Below are positions 8,055 through 17,469 of a stretch of 64,000 nucleotides of DNA, piece after piece. The notes under the pieces are model-generated. The model did no database searches. It was given only the letters and a program-made list of their open reading frames with translations, and was not told the origin of the DNA. This DNA comes from Porphyromonadaceae bacterium UBA7176. Its GTDB lineage: Bacteria; Bacteroidota; Bacteroidia; Bacteroidales; Muribaculaceae. How positions within the stretch are numbered: position 1 is the first letter of the stretch; every line of letters begins with the position of its first letter. The translations under genes were made by a program, and so were the position numbers. The stretch is from assembly GCA_002491245.1 (NCBI GenBank), contig DKVO01000035.1, positions 38,941 to 102,940 of the forward strand, read 5' to 3'.

Positions 8055-8062
8055 TAACTTTG
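8055..8062 (+). promoter_or_regulatory. Promoter -7 box (TAACTTTG) for uvrB
   Basis: TAACTTTG followed by a 19-base gap to the uvrB ATG. The -33 region has no TTTG. Confidence 0.5.
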
Positions 8063-8081
8063 TAAGTTAAATATCTGCCGT

Positions 8082-10175
8082 ATGAAATTTACCCTACAGT
8101 CGCAATACAAGCCTACCGGCGATCAGCCCGAGGCAATCCTACAGCTCGCCGAGGGCGTGGAGCGTGGCATGGCTTCGCAGGTGCTCCTCGGTGTCACCGG
8201 TTCGGGCAAGACGTTCACTATGGCGAATGTCATAGAGAAAGTGCAGAGGCCCACTCTCATTCTGAGCCATAACAAGACTCTTGCCGCACAGCTCTACAGC
8301 GAGATGACACAGTTCTTCCCCGATAATGCGGTGCAGTACTTCGTGTCGTACTACGACTACTATCAGCCCGAGGCTTATATCCCGTCGGTCGACAAGTATA
8401 TAGAGAAAGACCTGATGATCAATGACGAGATCGACCGTCTCAGGCTCGCGACGACTTCGGCTCTTCTGTCGGGGCGCCGCGATGTGATTGTGGTATCGTC
8501 GGTTTCGTGTCTTTATGGCATGGGCAATCCCGAAGACTTCCATGAAAATGTCGTGACAGTAGCCAAGGGTATGCATATCAGCCGCAACGCTTTCTTGCGT
8601 AAACTTGTAGCGGCCCTTTACTGCCGCAGCGAGGTCGATTTCCAACGTGGCAACTTCAGGGTGAAGGGCGATACGGTAGACATACGGCTGGCATATGAAG
8701 ATATCATCGTCAGGGTAGTCTTCTGGGGCGATGAAGTGGAGAAGGTGATAACCATACATCCCGACGATAACGCCCATCTCGGCACCCACGACAGTTTCAA
8801 TATCTATCCGGCAAATCTTTTCGTCACCTCTCCGGCCCGACAGGCTTCGGCAATAGCGCAGATACAGCTCGACCTGGGGCGGCAGATAGAGTTTTTCCGC
8901 CGCGAGGGACACGACCTCGAGGCGCAGCGTATCGAGGAGCGCGTCACATACGATGTGGAGATGATAAAGGAACTGGGATATTGCACAGGTATCGAGAACT
9001 ATTCGCGCTACTTCGACGGGCGGCGCGAGGGCGAGCGCCCGTTCTGCCTTCTTGATTACTTCCCTAAAGATTTTCTGACCATAATCGACGAAAGCCATGT
9101 CACAATTCCGCAGATAAGGGCGATGTACGGTGGCGACCGTTCGCGAAAGGAAAATCTTGTGCAGTACGGTTTCCGTCTGCCTGCGGCGCTCGACAACCGT
9201 CCTCTCCGTTTCGAGGAGTTCGAAAACCTCACGCGGCAGATGATATATGTCAGCGCCACACCGGCCGACTATGAACTCGAGCGCAGCGAGGGTGTGATTG
9301 TGGAGCAGGTGATACGACCTACAGGTTTGCTCGATCCGCAGATAAGGGTAGTGCCGTCGTCCAACCAGATAGACCATCTACTCGAGGAGATACAGCTGCG
9401 CATCGAGCGTGGCGAACGTACTCTTGTCACGACCCTCACCAAACGCATGGCCGAGGAGCTTAACGACTATTTCCTTAAGCTCAAAATCAAGACAGCCTAC
9501 ATCCACAGCGATGTCGACACCCTCGACCGCATCAAAATTCTCGACGGTCTGCGTGCCGGCGAGTACGATGTGCTGATCGGCGTCAACCTTCTCCGTGAAG
9601 GTCTTGACCTGCCCGAAGTGTCGCTTGTGGCAATACTCGATGCCGACAAGGAAGGCTTCCTGCGTAGCCACCGGTCACTTACACAGACGGTGGGACGTGC
9701 GGCCCGAAATCTAAACGGCGAGGTGATAATGTATGCCGACAAAATCACCGACTCAATGCAGCAGACTATCGATGAGACCGAGCGCCGGCGCTCGATACAG
9801 CTGGCTTACAATGAGGCACATGGCATCACTCCTCAGGCCATCGTGAAAGCGCGTAATGCTATCGTCGGGCTCGAGAAAGAAGAAGTCGACATGGAGGCCA
9901 CCATGCGCTCGCAACGTCCGGCACGCCAGACAAATGCACGCGACAAGCGCGACAGACGTCCGACATACGCCGAGGAGTTCTCTACAGCAGTCGATATTGC
10001 AGCCGACCCGGTAGTGGCTTATATGACTCCCGACGAAATGCAGAGGTCGGTAGACCGTCTGCGTGGCGAGATGCTAAAAGCTGCAAAAGATATGGAATTT
10101 ATGACCGCCGCGCGTCTGCGCGACGAAATAATCAAGCTGGAGCAACGACTTGAAGAACTCCGTAAAACCGAATGA
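8082..10175 (+). CDS. uvrB: Excinuclease ABC subunit B
   Basis: A 697-residue DNA damage-recognition helicase of nucleotide excision repair. Walker A GVTGSGKT sits at residues 37-44. The beta-hairpin region that inserts between DNA strands follows (YYDYYQPEAYIPSVDKYI split over residues 90-110). Helicase motifs include TIIDESH, YVSATPADYE and QTVGRAARN. The C-terminal UVR motif that contacts UvrC is at about residues 655-690. The length is normal for the family. The stop codon overlaps the next start in ATGA, so it is translationally coupled to the YgiQ gene. Confidence 0.98.
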   Translation: MKFTLQSQYKPTGDQPEAILQLAEGVERGMASQVLLGVTGSGKTFTMANVIEKVQRPTLILSHNKTLAAQLYSEMTQFFPDNAVQYFVSYYDYYQPEAYIPSVDKYIEKDLMINDEIDRLRLATTSALLSGRRDVIVVSSVSCLYGMGNPEDFHENVVTVAKGMHISRNAFLRKLVAALYCRSEVDFQRGNFRVKGDTVDIRLAYEDIIVRVVFWGDEVEKVITIHPDDNAHLGTHDSFNIYPANLFVTSPARQASAIAQIQLDLGRQIEFFRREGHDLEAQRIEERVTYDVEMIKELGYCTGIENYSRYFDGRREGERPFCLLDYFPKDFLTIIDESHVTIPQIRAMYGGDRSRKENLVQYGFRLPAALDNRPLRFEEFENLTRQMIYVSATPADYELERSEGVIVEQVIRPTGLLDPQIRVVPSSNQIDHLLEEIQLRIERGERTLVTTLTKRMAEELNDYFLKLKIKTAYIHSDVDTLDRIKILDGLRAGEYDVLIGVNLLREGLDLPEVSLVAILDADKEGFLRSHRSLTQTVGRAARNLNGEVIMYADKITDSMQQTIDETERRRSIQLAYNEAHGITPQAIVKARNAIVGLEKEEVDMEATMRSQRPARQTNARDKRDRRPTYAEEFSTAVDIAADPVVAYMTPDEMQRSVDRLRGEMLKAAKDMEFMTAARLRDEIIKLEQRLEELRKTE

Positions 10176-12034
10176 AAGAAATAGACTACAATAATCTACA
10201 CTTGACCGACTGGTTGCCGACCTCGGTGAAAGAGATGAAAGCTCGCGGCTGGGACTCGGTCGATGTGGTGCTCTTCTCTGGCGATGCTTACGTTGATCAC
10301 CCTGCTTTCGGAGCTGCTGTGATAGGCCGCACCCTCGAAGCGGCCGGGTACAGGGTGGCGATAGTGCCTCAGCCAAACTGGCAGGACGACTTGCGCGACT
10401 TCCGTAAGTTCGGTGCTCCACGTCTATTCTTCGGCATCAGTCCCGGTGCGATGGACTCGATGGTCAACCACTATACGGCAAACAGGCGTCGGCGAAGCGA
10501 CGATGCATACACTGCCGGTGGCCGTCACGGCGCACGCCCCGACTACCCGACAATAGTGTATTCAAAAATCTTGAAAGAACTCTATCCCGATGTTCCCGTC
10601 ATCGGGGGCGGTATAGAGGCTTCGTTGAGGCGTCTTTCGCACTACGACTACTGGGAAGATCGCCTGCGTCCGTCGATACTCGCCGACTCGGCCCTCGACT
10701 TGCTGAGCTATGGCATGGGTGAGCGTACCATACTCGAACTTGCTCGCAGGCTCGACGCCGGCGAGCGGATAAGCAATATCACCGATCTGCGCCAGACTGC
10801 AGTCATGAGACCTCTGTCGGATATTCCCGACTCCGATGCCGACAACATTGTCTTGGCCTCGTATGAGACATGTCTGAAAGATAAACGGGCACAGTCGACC
10901 AACTTCAAGCACATAGAGCAGCAGAGCAACCGTTTCGACGGTGGCGCTACCATATGGCAGGCTATCGGAGATAGGGTGGTGCGCGTCAATCCGATGCTCC
11001 CGGCAATGAGTCAAGGAGAGATAGATACGGCATTCGATCTACCGTATACCCGTCTGCCACATCCGCGCTACAAGGGAAAGACAATACCTGCTTACGAGAT
11101 GATACGCCATAGCATCAATCTCCACCGGGGGTGTTTCGGTGGGTGTGCGTTCTGCACAATTTCGGCGCATCAGGGCAAGTTTATCGCCTCGAGATCTCCG
11201 GAGTCGATACTGCGCGAGGCTCGTCAGGTGACCCATATGCCCGACTTCAAAGGTTATATAAGCGATCTTGGCGGTCCGTCGGCAAATATGTATGCCATGC
11301 ATGGCCGTGATCTCGACAGGTGCCGCAAATGTCTGCGTCCGTCGTGCCTCCATCCTTCGCCTTGTCAAAATCTCAATACCGACCACGGACCCTTGCTCGA
11401 TATCTACCGTGCTGTCGACGCTCTCCCGGGAGTCAAGAAATCGTTTGTTGGCTCAGGAGTGCGCTACGACCTGTCTATGCATCAGACCGGCAACGCCGAT
11501 ATCGACCGCACAAACCGTCGCTACAACAGTGAACTGATACGCAACCATGTGAGTGGACGTTTGAAAGTGGCGCCGGAGCATACGTCCGACAGAGTACTGA
11601 GGGTGATGCGCAAACCGTCGTTCGGGCTTTTCGGACAATTCAAACAGATATTCGACCGCGAAAACACTGCGGCCGGATTGCGTCAGCAACTTATCCCGTA
11701 CTTCATATCATCGCATCCCGGTTGCAGGGCCGAAGATATGGCTGAGCTTGCTGTGGAGACAAAAGACCTGAATTTCCATCTCGAGCAGGTGCAGGACTTC
11801 ACGCCGACTCCCATGACCGTAGCCACCGAAATTTACTATTCAGGCATACACCCATATACGGGAGAAGAGGTGTTTACGGCGACAGATCCGCGCGACAAAC
11901 TCGACCAACGCATGTTCTTCTTCTGGTATGATCCAGAATATCGCACGCAGATTACCCGTACCCTCCACCGTATCGGTCGCCCCGACTTGATATCCAAACT
12001 CTTCGGCCACAAGCCTCCACACAAAAAGAGATAA
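10172..12034 (+). CDS. YgiQ family radical SAM protein
   Basis: A 620-residue radical SAM protein. The cluster motif CFGGCAFC (C321, C325, C328) is followed by TISAHQGK. The N-terminal 300 residues carry the YgiQ signature (DWLPTS, GDAYVDHPAFG, GGIEASLRR, HYDYWEDRLRPS). The C-terminal part includes CLRPSCLHPSPC, a second Cys-rich site that may hold another cluster. Members are widespread and conserved but the reaction is unknown. It overlaps uvrB by four bases, yet no functional link to repair is established. Confidence 0.93.
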   Translation: MKEIDYNNLHLTDWLPTSVKEMKARGWDSVDVVLFSGDAYVDHPAFGAAVIGRTLEAAGYRVAIVPQPNWQDDLRDFRKFGAPRLFFGISPGAMDSMVNHYTANRRRRSDDAYTAGGRHGARPDYPTIVYSKILKELYPDVPVIGGGIEASLRRLSHYDYWEDRLRPSILADSALDLLSYGMGERTILELARRLDAGERISNITDLRQTAVMRPLSDIPDSDADNIVLASYETCLKDKRAQSTNFKHIEQQSNRFDGGATIWQAIGDRVVRVNPMLPAMSQGEIDTAFDLPYTRLPHPRYKGKTIPAYEMIRHSINLHRGCFGGCAFCTISAHQGKFIASRSPESILREARQVTHMPDFKGYISDLGGPSANMYAMHGRDLDRCRKCLRPSCLHPSPCQNLNTDHGPLLDIYRAVDALPGVKKSFVGSGVRYDLSMHQTGNADIDRTNRRYNSELIRNHVSGRLKVAPEHTSDRVLRVMRKPSFGLFGQFKQIFDRENTAAGLRQQLIPYFISSHPGCRAEDMAELAVETKDLNFHLEQVQDFTPTPMTVATEIYYSGIHPYTGEEVFTATDPRDKLDQRMFFFWYDPEYRTQITRTLHRIGRPDLISKLFGHKPPHKKR

Positions 12035-12046
12035 GCTCGGCTTTAT

Positions 12047-12062
12047 AACTACTTTTGTAGTT
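12047..12062. promoter_or_regulatory. BlaI-type operator O1
   Basis: A perfect 16-base palindrome AACTACTTTTGTAGTT just after the ygiQ-like stop and upstream of the promoter. It matches the general form of BlaI/MecI operators (actac...gtagt). Confidence 0.65.
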
Positions 12063-12089
12063 AAAAGGCGTTAAAATTGCTTTGGTGGC

Positions 12090-12120
12090 GTTGCAACTAC
12101 AAAAATAGTTGCTACCTTTG
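12090..12120 (+). promoter_or_regulatory. Promoter of the blaI-M56 operon
   Basis: GTTG at 12090-12093, 19 bases, then TACCTTTG at 12113-12120. The spacer is almost wholly filled by operator O2, so repressor binding would block polymerase. Confidence 0.65.
12095..12110. promoter_or_regulatory. BlaI-type operator O2
   Basis: AACTACAAAAATAGTT, lying exactly between the -33 and -7 boxes. It has the same sequence as O3. Confidence 0.7.
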
Positions 12121-12127
12121 TGGTGTC

Positions 12128-12143
12128 AACTACAAAAATAGTT
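12128..12143. promoter_or_regulatory. BlaI-type operator O3
   Basis: AACTACAAAAATAGTT again, one base before the repressor ATG at 12145 and downstream of the expected transcript start. Confidence 0.7.
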
Positions 12144-12144
12144 T

Positions 12145-12522
12145 ATGAGAAAGACCGATAAAGATAAACTCACGCCAAAAGAAGAGGAACTCATGAGCCT
12201 TCTGTGGGAGCACGGGCCAATACAGATAAGCAGACTGTTGGATCTGTATCCGGAGCCTAAGCCCCATTTCAACACTGTGTCGACTGTGATGCGGCGTCTT
12301 GAGGGTAAAGGTTTTGTGGGGCATAATGAAGTGGGAGGAACGTTTCACTATTATGCTATTGCCAAAAAGGAGGATTTCAGGAGCCGTAGTTTCAGCAATT
12401 TTATAAAGAATTATTTTGGCGGAAGCTACTATGGCGCTGTGTCGTCGCTTGTTGCAGATGATAAGATCTCTACCGAAGAGTTGAGAGAATTGCTCGACCT
12501 TGTTGAGCGTAAAAGAAAGTAA
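12145..12522 (+). CDS. BlaI/MecI/CopY family repressor
   Basis: A 125-residue winged-helix repressor: LTPKEEELMSLLWEHGPI starts the first helix and NTVSTVMRRLEGKGFVGH is the recognition region and wing. The C-terminal third should form the dimer domain cleaved by the partner sensor in classical systems. Three palindromes surround its promoter, indicating autoregulation. The stop codon is one base from the start of the M56 peptidase. In Bacteroidetes such pairs are common and their trigger is usually not a beta-lactam; no resistance gene is next to this one. Confidence 0.92.
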   Translation: MRKTDKDKLTPKEEELMSLLWEHGPIQISRLLDLYPEPKPHFNTVSTVMRRLEGKGFVGHNEVGGTFHYYAIAKKEDFRSRSFSNFIKNYFGGSYYGAVSSLVADDKISTEELRELLDLVERKRK

Positions 12523-12523
12523 G

Positions 12524-13771
12524 ATGGGCGCTTTTCTGTCGTATTCCATGCTCAGTGGGCTTGTAATGCTTGCCTTATATCTTGCCTATAAGCTTTTTAT
12601 GGCGAGAAATAATCAGCACGGCTATAACCGTGGGGTGCTGTTGATTATCTACGTGCTGTCGTTCGCTGTATTTCCGGTCATGTCGTTGTTTCAGGGTGAT
12701 GATGTAAGTTCGCCTCTGTCGGTCTCTGCTGTTGGAGATATTGATGTCCCGGCAATCGCTGAAGCTCCTCTTTCAAGACCTGTATGGGGCGTTGTGGCAA
12801 TCCTGGTTTTCTTCGCTGGTATGGCTGTGGTGACTGTAAAAACCATCTTGATATGGGTGAGGCTGCTACATGTGGTGCATTCGGGTGAAAAGATTAAAAA
12901 AGAGGAGTATACGCTCGTCGTTACAGACAACGACAAATTTGCCCCGTTCAGCTGGATGCGATATATTGTGATCAGTCGCTGCGATTATGAAACATCCCCT
13001 TCACAAGTGATTGTCCATGAACTTAAGCATGTAGCGAACTTACATTGGATCGATTTGTTGGTAGCTCAGTCAGTCTGTATCATCAACTGGTTCAATCCGG
13101 TGGCATGGCTTATGCGCGACGAGTTGATGCTTGTGCATGAGTATCAGGCCGATATGGCAGTGATCGATGAGGGGTACAATCCTCAGGATTATCAGATTTT
13201 ATTGATAAAAAAAGCTGTTGGCGCCAGATTCCCGTCCTTGGCCAACAGCCTGAATCATAGTAAACTTAAAAAACGTATCACCATGATGTACAAAGAAAAA
13301 AGTGGTGCAGGGCAAAAATTTAAAGCCCTCGCACTTGTGCCGATGTTCGCGTTGGCGCTCTGTGTGGCCGGTATTCCTGCCGTGAAAGCAACTGTTTCAA
13401 CTATCAGTAGCTGCGATGTTTCAGTCAGCAAAGATAATAAAAAGCCGGCAAAAACCAATAGTAATGTTCAGACTTTTAAAGTCGTGAACATTAACAACAA
13501 CGGAAATGAGACAACCGTGACAATCAAGGGAGAGGGTCTTGGCAACTTTTTGATGACATCGGATGGAACATTTACCACTATGGGTAAGACTTATACGGCG
13601 AAGTCGATACAGTGCAATAAGACAAATGAGGAGGCCACAATCACAGTCACTTTCCCCTTTACGAGTGAGTATGAAAAGACAAGTATGACACTTAATGTGA
13701 ACGGCGAGACAATCCCGTTTGATCTCGAGGGGTTCTTCGATAAAGCACGAAGTATAAGTATTTCGCGATAG
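12524..13771 (+). CDS. BlaR1-like M56 sensor metallopeptidase
   Basis: A 415-residue membrane protein. The ATG at 12524, one base after the repressor stop, is preferred to an upstream TTG. Three N-terminal membrane segments (about residues 8-26, 37-55, 82-107) and one at about 262-285 enclose the cytoplasmic zincin domain with HELKH at residues 165-169 and the downstream helix DELMLVHEYQAD. In the family the peptidase cleaves the BlaI partner after an external signal. The last 120 residues after the final membrane segment are a periplasmic beta-rich domain, not a penicillin-binding domain, so the signal is unknown. Confidence 0.9.
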   Translation: MGAFLSYSMLSGLVMLALYLAYKLFMARNNQHGYNRGVLLIIYVLSFAVFPVMSLFQGDDVSSPLSVSAVGDIDVPAIAEAPLSRPVWGVVAILVFFAGMAVVTVKTILIWVRLLHVVHSGEKIKKEEYTLVVTDNDKFAPFSWMRYIVISRCDYETSPSQVIVHELKHVANLHWIDLLVAQSVCIINWFNPVAWLMRDELMLVHEYQADMAVIDEGYNPQDYQILLIKKAVGARFPSLANSLNHSKLKKRITMMYKEKSGAGQKFKALALVPMFALALCVAGIPAVKATVSTISSCDVSVSKDNKKPAKTNSNVQTFKVVNINNNGNETTVTIKGEGLGNFLMTSDGTFTTMGKTYTAKSIQCNKTNEEATITVTFPFTSEYEKTSMTLNVNGETIPFDLEGFFDKARSISISR

Positions 13772-13821
13772 CAATAGGCTGGCGATAATCGTCAAAACGA
13801 AGTAAACATTCTTAAGCACAG

Positions 13822-13865
13822 CACCGCCCCTATGCAGTTACATCTGTAGCTGAATAGGGGCGGTG
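13822..13865. terminator. Bidirectional terminator
   Basis: A 12-bp perfect stem (CACCGCCCCTAT / ATAGGGGCGGTG) with an inner CAG/CTG pair, between the convergent M56 and GH2 genes. Confidence 0.75.
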
Positions 13866-13887
13866 GTTCTGTGTTACATTACCGTGT

Positions 13888-16800
13888 TCAGAGCGGAGAG
13901 ATGCGGAATGCGCAGGTGTAGGTGCTGTCGTGTTTCAGAATGAATTCCGGACGTGGGCCTGGACCGCAACTTGCGCTGCCGAGTCCGCGAGTGGCGCAGT
14001 CGATGTTCAACACCGTTTCAGGACGCTGAACACGTCCGAGTTCATGGCCATATTTTGCTTGCCACAAATCCTCGTCGGTGAAATGTAAGGCAGTGAAATC
14101 GAAGTAGTCATCGCCAAGAGCGCTTATCTTCACGCCGCCTCCATTGCGGCCATCGGCAAGTGTGAGCCAACGAGTGTCGGTGCGTGTGCCCATGCTTTGG
14201 CTGCGCACGTAATTCTCGCGCATGGCATTGACTGTAGTGGCATACTTTCCAACAAATGCTGCTGCCTTACGGTCGGGATAGTTCTCAATAGGTCCGCGGC
14301 CAAACCATTCAATATTTTCCAGCGATGTGTCGAGCATGCAGCGGAGGCCGATGCGAGGCAACGCGAAATCCGAAGGAGTGGAGAAGGAGGCGTTCACGTC
14401 AATCGAGCCGTCGGCATAAATGGTGTAGTCAATTTTCTGTGGCACAGATGTTTTGCCAACTGTGGTAACCGATTCGGTACTTACCATAACCTTATCTCCG
14501 TCCTTGGCAACATCATAGCTGAAATTCTCCAAAGCATAGGTGTGTTTCTCAAAATTCTTCGGCTCATTGCTGATTGAACGGTAACCGTAGAAAACGGGTC
14601 CCTCTTCGGCATGAATTATCTCTTTGCCGTTATAGTCAAGACTTGTGAGCACTCCAGTTTCCTTGTTGAAGGCAATTCGCCAGCCATCGCCTGAGAAAAT
14701 CACATTGCCAACATGATTCTCTACATCGATTTTGCCTTCAGCAACCACCGCTGCAGCGGTGTGCTTTCCACCGATAGGAAGCTGTGAGGATGCAACAACA
14801 TGGCCTGCATTGGCCCAGTTATAGTCCTTGGTGGTCACTACATAGAGATTTATGAAATACTCAGCTGTGGGGTCGGTTACAAACGTCTGCATAGGAACTG
14901 CCACCTCGCAGTTCATGCTTGGCTTGCAATCAGGCAGAGCGATCTCATTTTCAGCAACCACCTCACCATTTTTCTGAATGTTGTAGCGCAGCTTGAAATC
15001 AGAAAGGTTATGCACAGTGTAGTCATTCTGCAGCACTATGCTGTCAGGCTTATCCTGACGGAAACGGATGTATTGATAAACAGCCTTCACTTCAAGCAGT
15101 TTCGGGGTGATTGCACGGTCCGGAGTAATGATGCCGTTGCAGCAGAAGTCGCGGTCGTTGGGGGTATCGCCGAAGCTTCCGCCGAAATAGTAGTTTATAT
15201 TGGGTTCGCCTGGCTTGTTGATTCCCTGGTCCACCCAATCCCAGATGCAACCGCCGATCATGCGTTCGGAATGATTCTGGATGTAATCCCAATACTGGTC
15301 AAGATTGCCGATTGAATTGCCCATAGCATGATTATATTCGCAGAGGAAGAATGGCTTCTGTGCGCCATTGCGGTCCATTTGGGCCATGCTTTCCAAGGAG
15401 GGATACATGCGCGAATCCATATCGGCCACGGAATTCATGCCCTCATAATGGATGGGACGTGTGGGGTCGATTGCCTTCACGGCTTCGTATTCAGCCTCGA
15501 TGTTGCAGCCCTCGCCGCTCTCGTTACCGAGACTCCAGAATATGATTGACGGATGATTCTTGTCGCGTTGCACCATGCGTACGGCGCGGTCAACATAAGC
15601 ATCTTTCCACGAAGGGTTGTTCGAGAGCGAGTAATTGCCATGACACTCCACATCAGCCTCGTCCATTACGTAAATACCATAATGGTCAAACAGTGCATAC
15701 ATTTTCGGTGATTTAGGATAATGGCTGGTGCGGATGGTGTTGAGATTGTGGCGTTTGTAAAGCAGAACATCCTCAAGCATTGTCTCAACCGGCATCACAC
15801 GCCCCAGCTGCGGATGCGTGTCGTGGTGGTTTGCACCCTTGAACATGGTGAGCATTCCGTTTATGTAAACCTTGTTGTTTTTGATCTCAATGTTGCGGAA
15901 GCCATATTTCTGTGTTGTTGCCTCAAGTATATTTCCGTCGGCATCAAGCAACTCGATATCAACTGTGTAAAGATTTGGCTCCTCAGCACTCCACAACAAC
16001 GGGGTTTCAAGCGCGAGGCCATTATTGATCTCCAGTTCCTTGCCATTCTTCACCAAAGAAGGCTGTGAAGTTACTGTGGCGAGAGTCTTGCCGTTAGCAT
16101 CAATCAGCGAAGTACGCACGCTTACGGGAGCTACCTTCTTGCCATCGTTGCGCACTGTCGCGGCGATGGAAAGCTCTGCCTTATCATAGTTGGGCGAGAG
16201 TTTTGACGTTAAGTAAAGGTCGCGCAGATGAGTTTTTGGTGTTGCTGTGAGATATACATCACGATGGAGACCACTCATGCGGAACATATCCTGATCCTCA
16301 AGATAGCTGCCATCGCTCCAGCGGTAAACCTCAACTGCAAGAGTGTTCTTGCCAGGTTTCACATATTTGGTGATGTCAAAGCGTGCATCGTTGTTGGCGC
16401 CCTGGCTGTAGCCCACTTTTTTACCATTGACCCACACATACATGGCGCTGTAGCATCCTTCGAAGGTAAGGAAAACTTCTTTGTCGTTCCACGATTTTGG
16501 AAGCGTGAAGTCACGGCGATATGACCCCACGGCATTAGGCTCATCGTTGATGGTGTAGCCGCGCTGCCCCTGGATGAATGGCGGATTGTTGCGGAACGGA
16601 TAGGTGATGTTGGTGTAGATCGGTGTGCCATATCCCATCATTTCCCAGTTGAGTGGTACGGGGATTTCATCCCAACCGCTCACATCGAATGATGGTTTAT
16701 AGAAATTCATGGGGCGTTCCTCGGGTGCCTTCACCCAATGGAACTTCCATTTGCCATTGAGCAGCATGTGGCGGCTCGAAGCGGTGCGTTCCCACGGGTG

Positions 16801-17442
16801 AGCATACGATGGGTCGGCTTTCATCTCATCAACTGAAGCGAAGGGGATAAAAGTTGCTGCACCAGGCTCCTTGTTTATGGAAAAAATTCTCTCATTTTCC
16901 CAATCGTTGGTGCTGCTGGTTTTAGGTGCTTCGAACTTTGCCTTGAGGTCAGATTTTTCAAGAGTCCACTTCTGGGACTTTGACGCGGCATCGGGTGTGT
17001 GCTGAACCAGCGGTTCGCCGAACTGCGGAGCATCGCTCGTTGAAAGAGCCAACCCTGCCGACACTCCGGTGATGGAATAAGTGCCATCGGAGTTTTCCCT
17101 GACTTTCCAATGCTGATTGCCATTGCTGGAACTAAAATTCCACTGTACAACCTTTTCACCTGGTTTCGGACCGTTGTTATTGTCGATAGCAAGCTCAGAT
17201 ATGGGAGCCACAATGCAATATACGTCCTTCTCCACCGGCACAAACTGCCAGACCTGCGACACCTTTCCGGCATCAGGTTTGGAAAGGATCAGACCGGCAC
17301 CGGGAGAATAGCTTTCCTGGTTGTCGATTACCAATCCCGAGGCATTTTTCAGAACATAATTCTGCCCGGGTTTTATTGCAGCTTCAGTCGGAATCATCAC
17401 TGCCGAAGCAAAAGCGCATAACGCGATGAATTTAATTTTCAT
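13888..17442 (-). CDS. Lectin-fused GH2 beta-galactosidase
   Basis: A 1184-residue secreted enzyme. Signal peptide MKIKFIALCAFASAVMIPTEA; residues about 22-165 form a ricin-type beta-trefoil with QxW-like repeats (VSQVWQF, GNQHWKV, SQKWTL). The GH2 part begins at about residue 180 (NDWENERIFSINKEP) with sugar-binding, Ig-like and TIM-barrel domains. The acid/base is E641 in WSLGNESGEG and the nucleophile E702 in FLCEYNHAMGN. The C-terminal part is the beta-galactosidase small-chain domain. About 1000 residues is usual for LacZ-type enzymes; the excess is the lectin. It likely acts on galactosides in the periplasm or at the surface. It lies 27 bases after the M16-like gene on the same strand. 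Confidence 0.93.
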   Translation of the reverse strand: MKIKFIALCAFASAVMIPTEAAIKPGQNYVLKNASGLVIDNQESYSPGAGLILSKPDAGKVSQVWQFVPVEKDVYCIVAPISELAIDNNNGPKPGEKVVQWNFSSSNGNQHWKVRENSDGTYSITGVSAGLALSTSDAPQFGEPLVQHTPDAASKSQKWTLEKSDLKAKFEAPKTSSTNDWENERIFSINKEPGAATFIPFASVDEMKADPSYAHPWERTASSRHMLLNGKWKFHWVKAPEERPMNFYKPSFDVSGWDEIPVPLNWEMMGYGTPIYTNITYPFRNNPPFIQGQRGYTINDEPNAVGSYRRDFTLPKSWNDKEVFLTFEGCYSAMYVWVNGKKVGYSQGANNDARFDITKYVKPGKNTLAVEVYRWSDGSYLEDQDMFRMSGLHRDVYLTATPKTHLRDLYLTSKLSPNYDKAELSIAATVRNDGKKVAPVSVRTSLIDANGKTLATVTSQPSLVKNGKELEINNGLALETPLLWSAEEPNLYTVDIELLDADGNILEATTQKYGFRNIEIKNNKVYINGMLTMFKGANHHDTHPQLGRVMPVETMLEDVLLYKRHNLNTIRTSHYPKSPKMYALFDHYGIYVMDEADVECHGNYSLSNNPSWKDAYVDRAVRMVQRDKNHPSIIFWSLGNESGEGCNIEAEYEAVKAIDPTRPIHYEGMNSVADMDSRMYPSLESMAQMDRNGAQKPFFLCEYNHAMGNSIGNLDQYWDYIQNHSERMIGGCIWDWVDQGINKPGEPNINYYFGGSFGDTPNDRDFCCNGIITPDRAITPKLLEVKAVYQYIRFRQDKPDSIVLQNDYTVHNLSDFKLRYNIQKNGEVVAENEIALPDCKPSMNCEVAVPMQTFVTDPTAEYFINLYVVTTKDYNWANAGHVVASSQLPIGGKHTAAAVVAEGKIDVENHVGNVIFSGDGWRIAFNKETGVLTSLDYNGKEIIHAEEGPVFYGYRSISNEPKNFEKHTYALENFSYDVAKDGDKVMVSTESVTTVGKTSVPQKIDYTIYADGSIDVNASFSTPSDFALPRIGLRCMLDTSLENIEWFGRGPIENYPDRKAAAFVGKYATTVNAMRENYVRSQSMGTRTDTRWLTLADGRNGGGVKISALGDDYFDFTALHFTDEDLWQAKYGHELGRVQRPETVLNIDCATRGLGSASCGPGPRPEFILKHDSTYTCAFRISPL

Positions 17443-17469
17443 ATGTATTCTATTTCAGGATTTAAGGTC

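Noticed and set aside
8139..9377. 412-codon open frame on the minus strand in uvrB
   Set aside because: Complete shadow of uvrB, which is a clear full-length gene; the translated sequence shows no known domain or signal.
12145..13771. Beta-lactam resistance locus
   Set aside because: The BlaI and M56 pair lacks a penicillin-binding sensor domain and no beta-lactamase or mecA-like gene is adjacent; the MBL-fold gene at 426 is 11 kb away and is not of the B1-B3 type.
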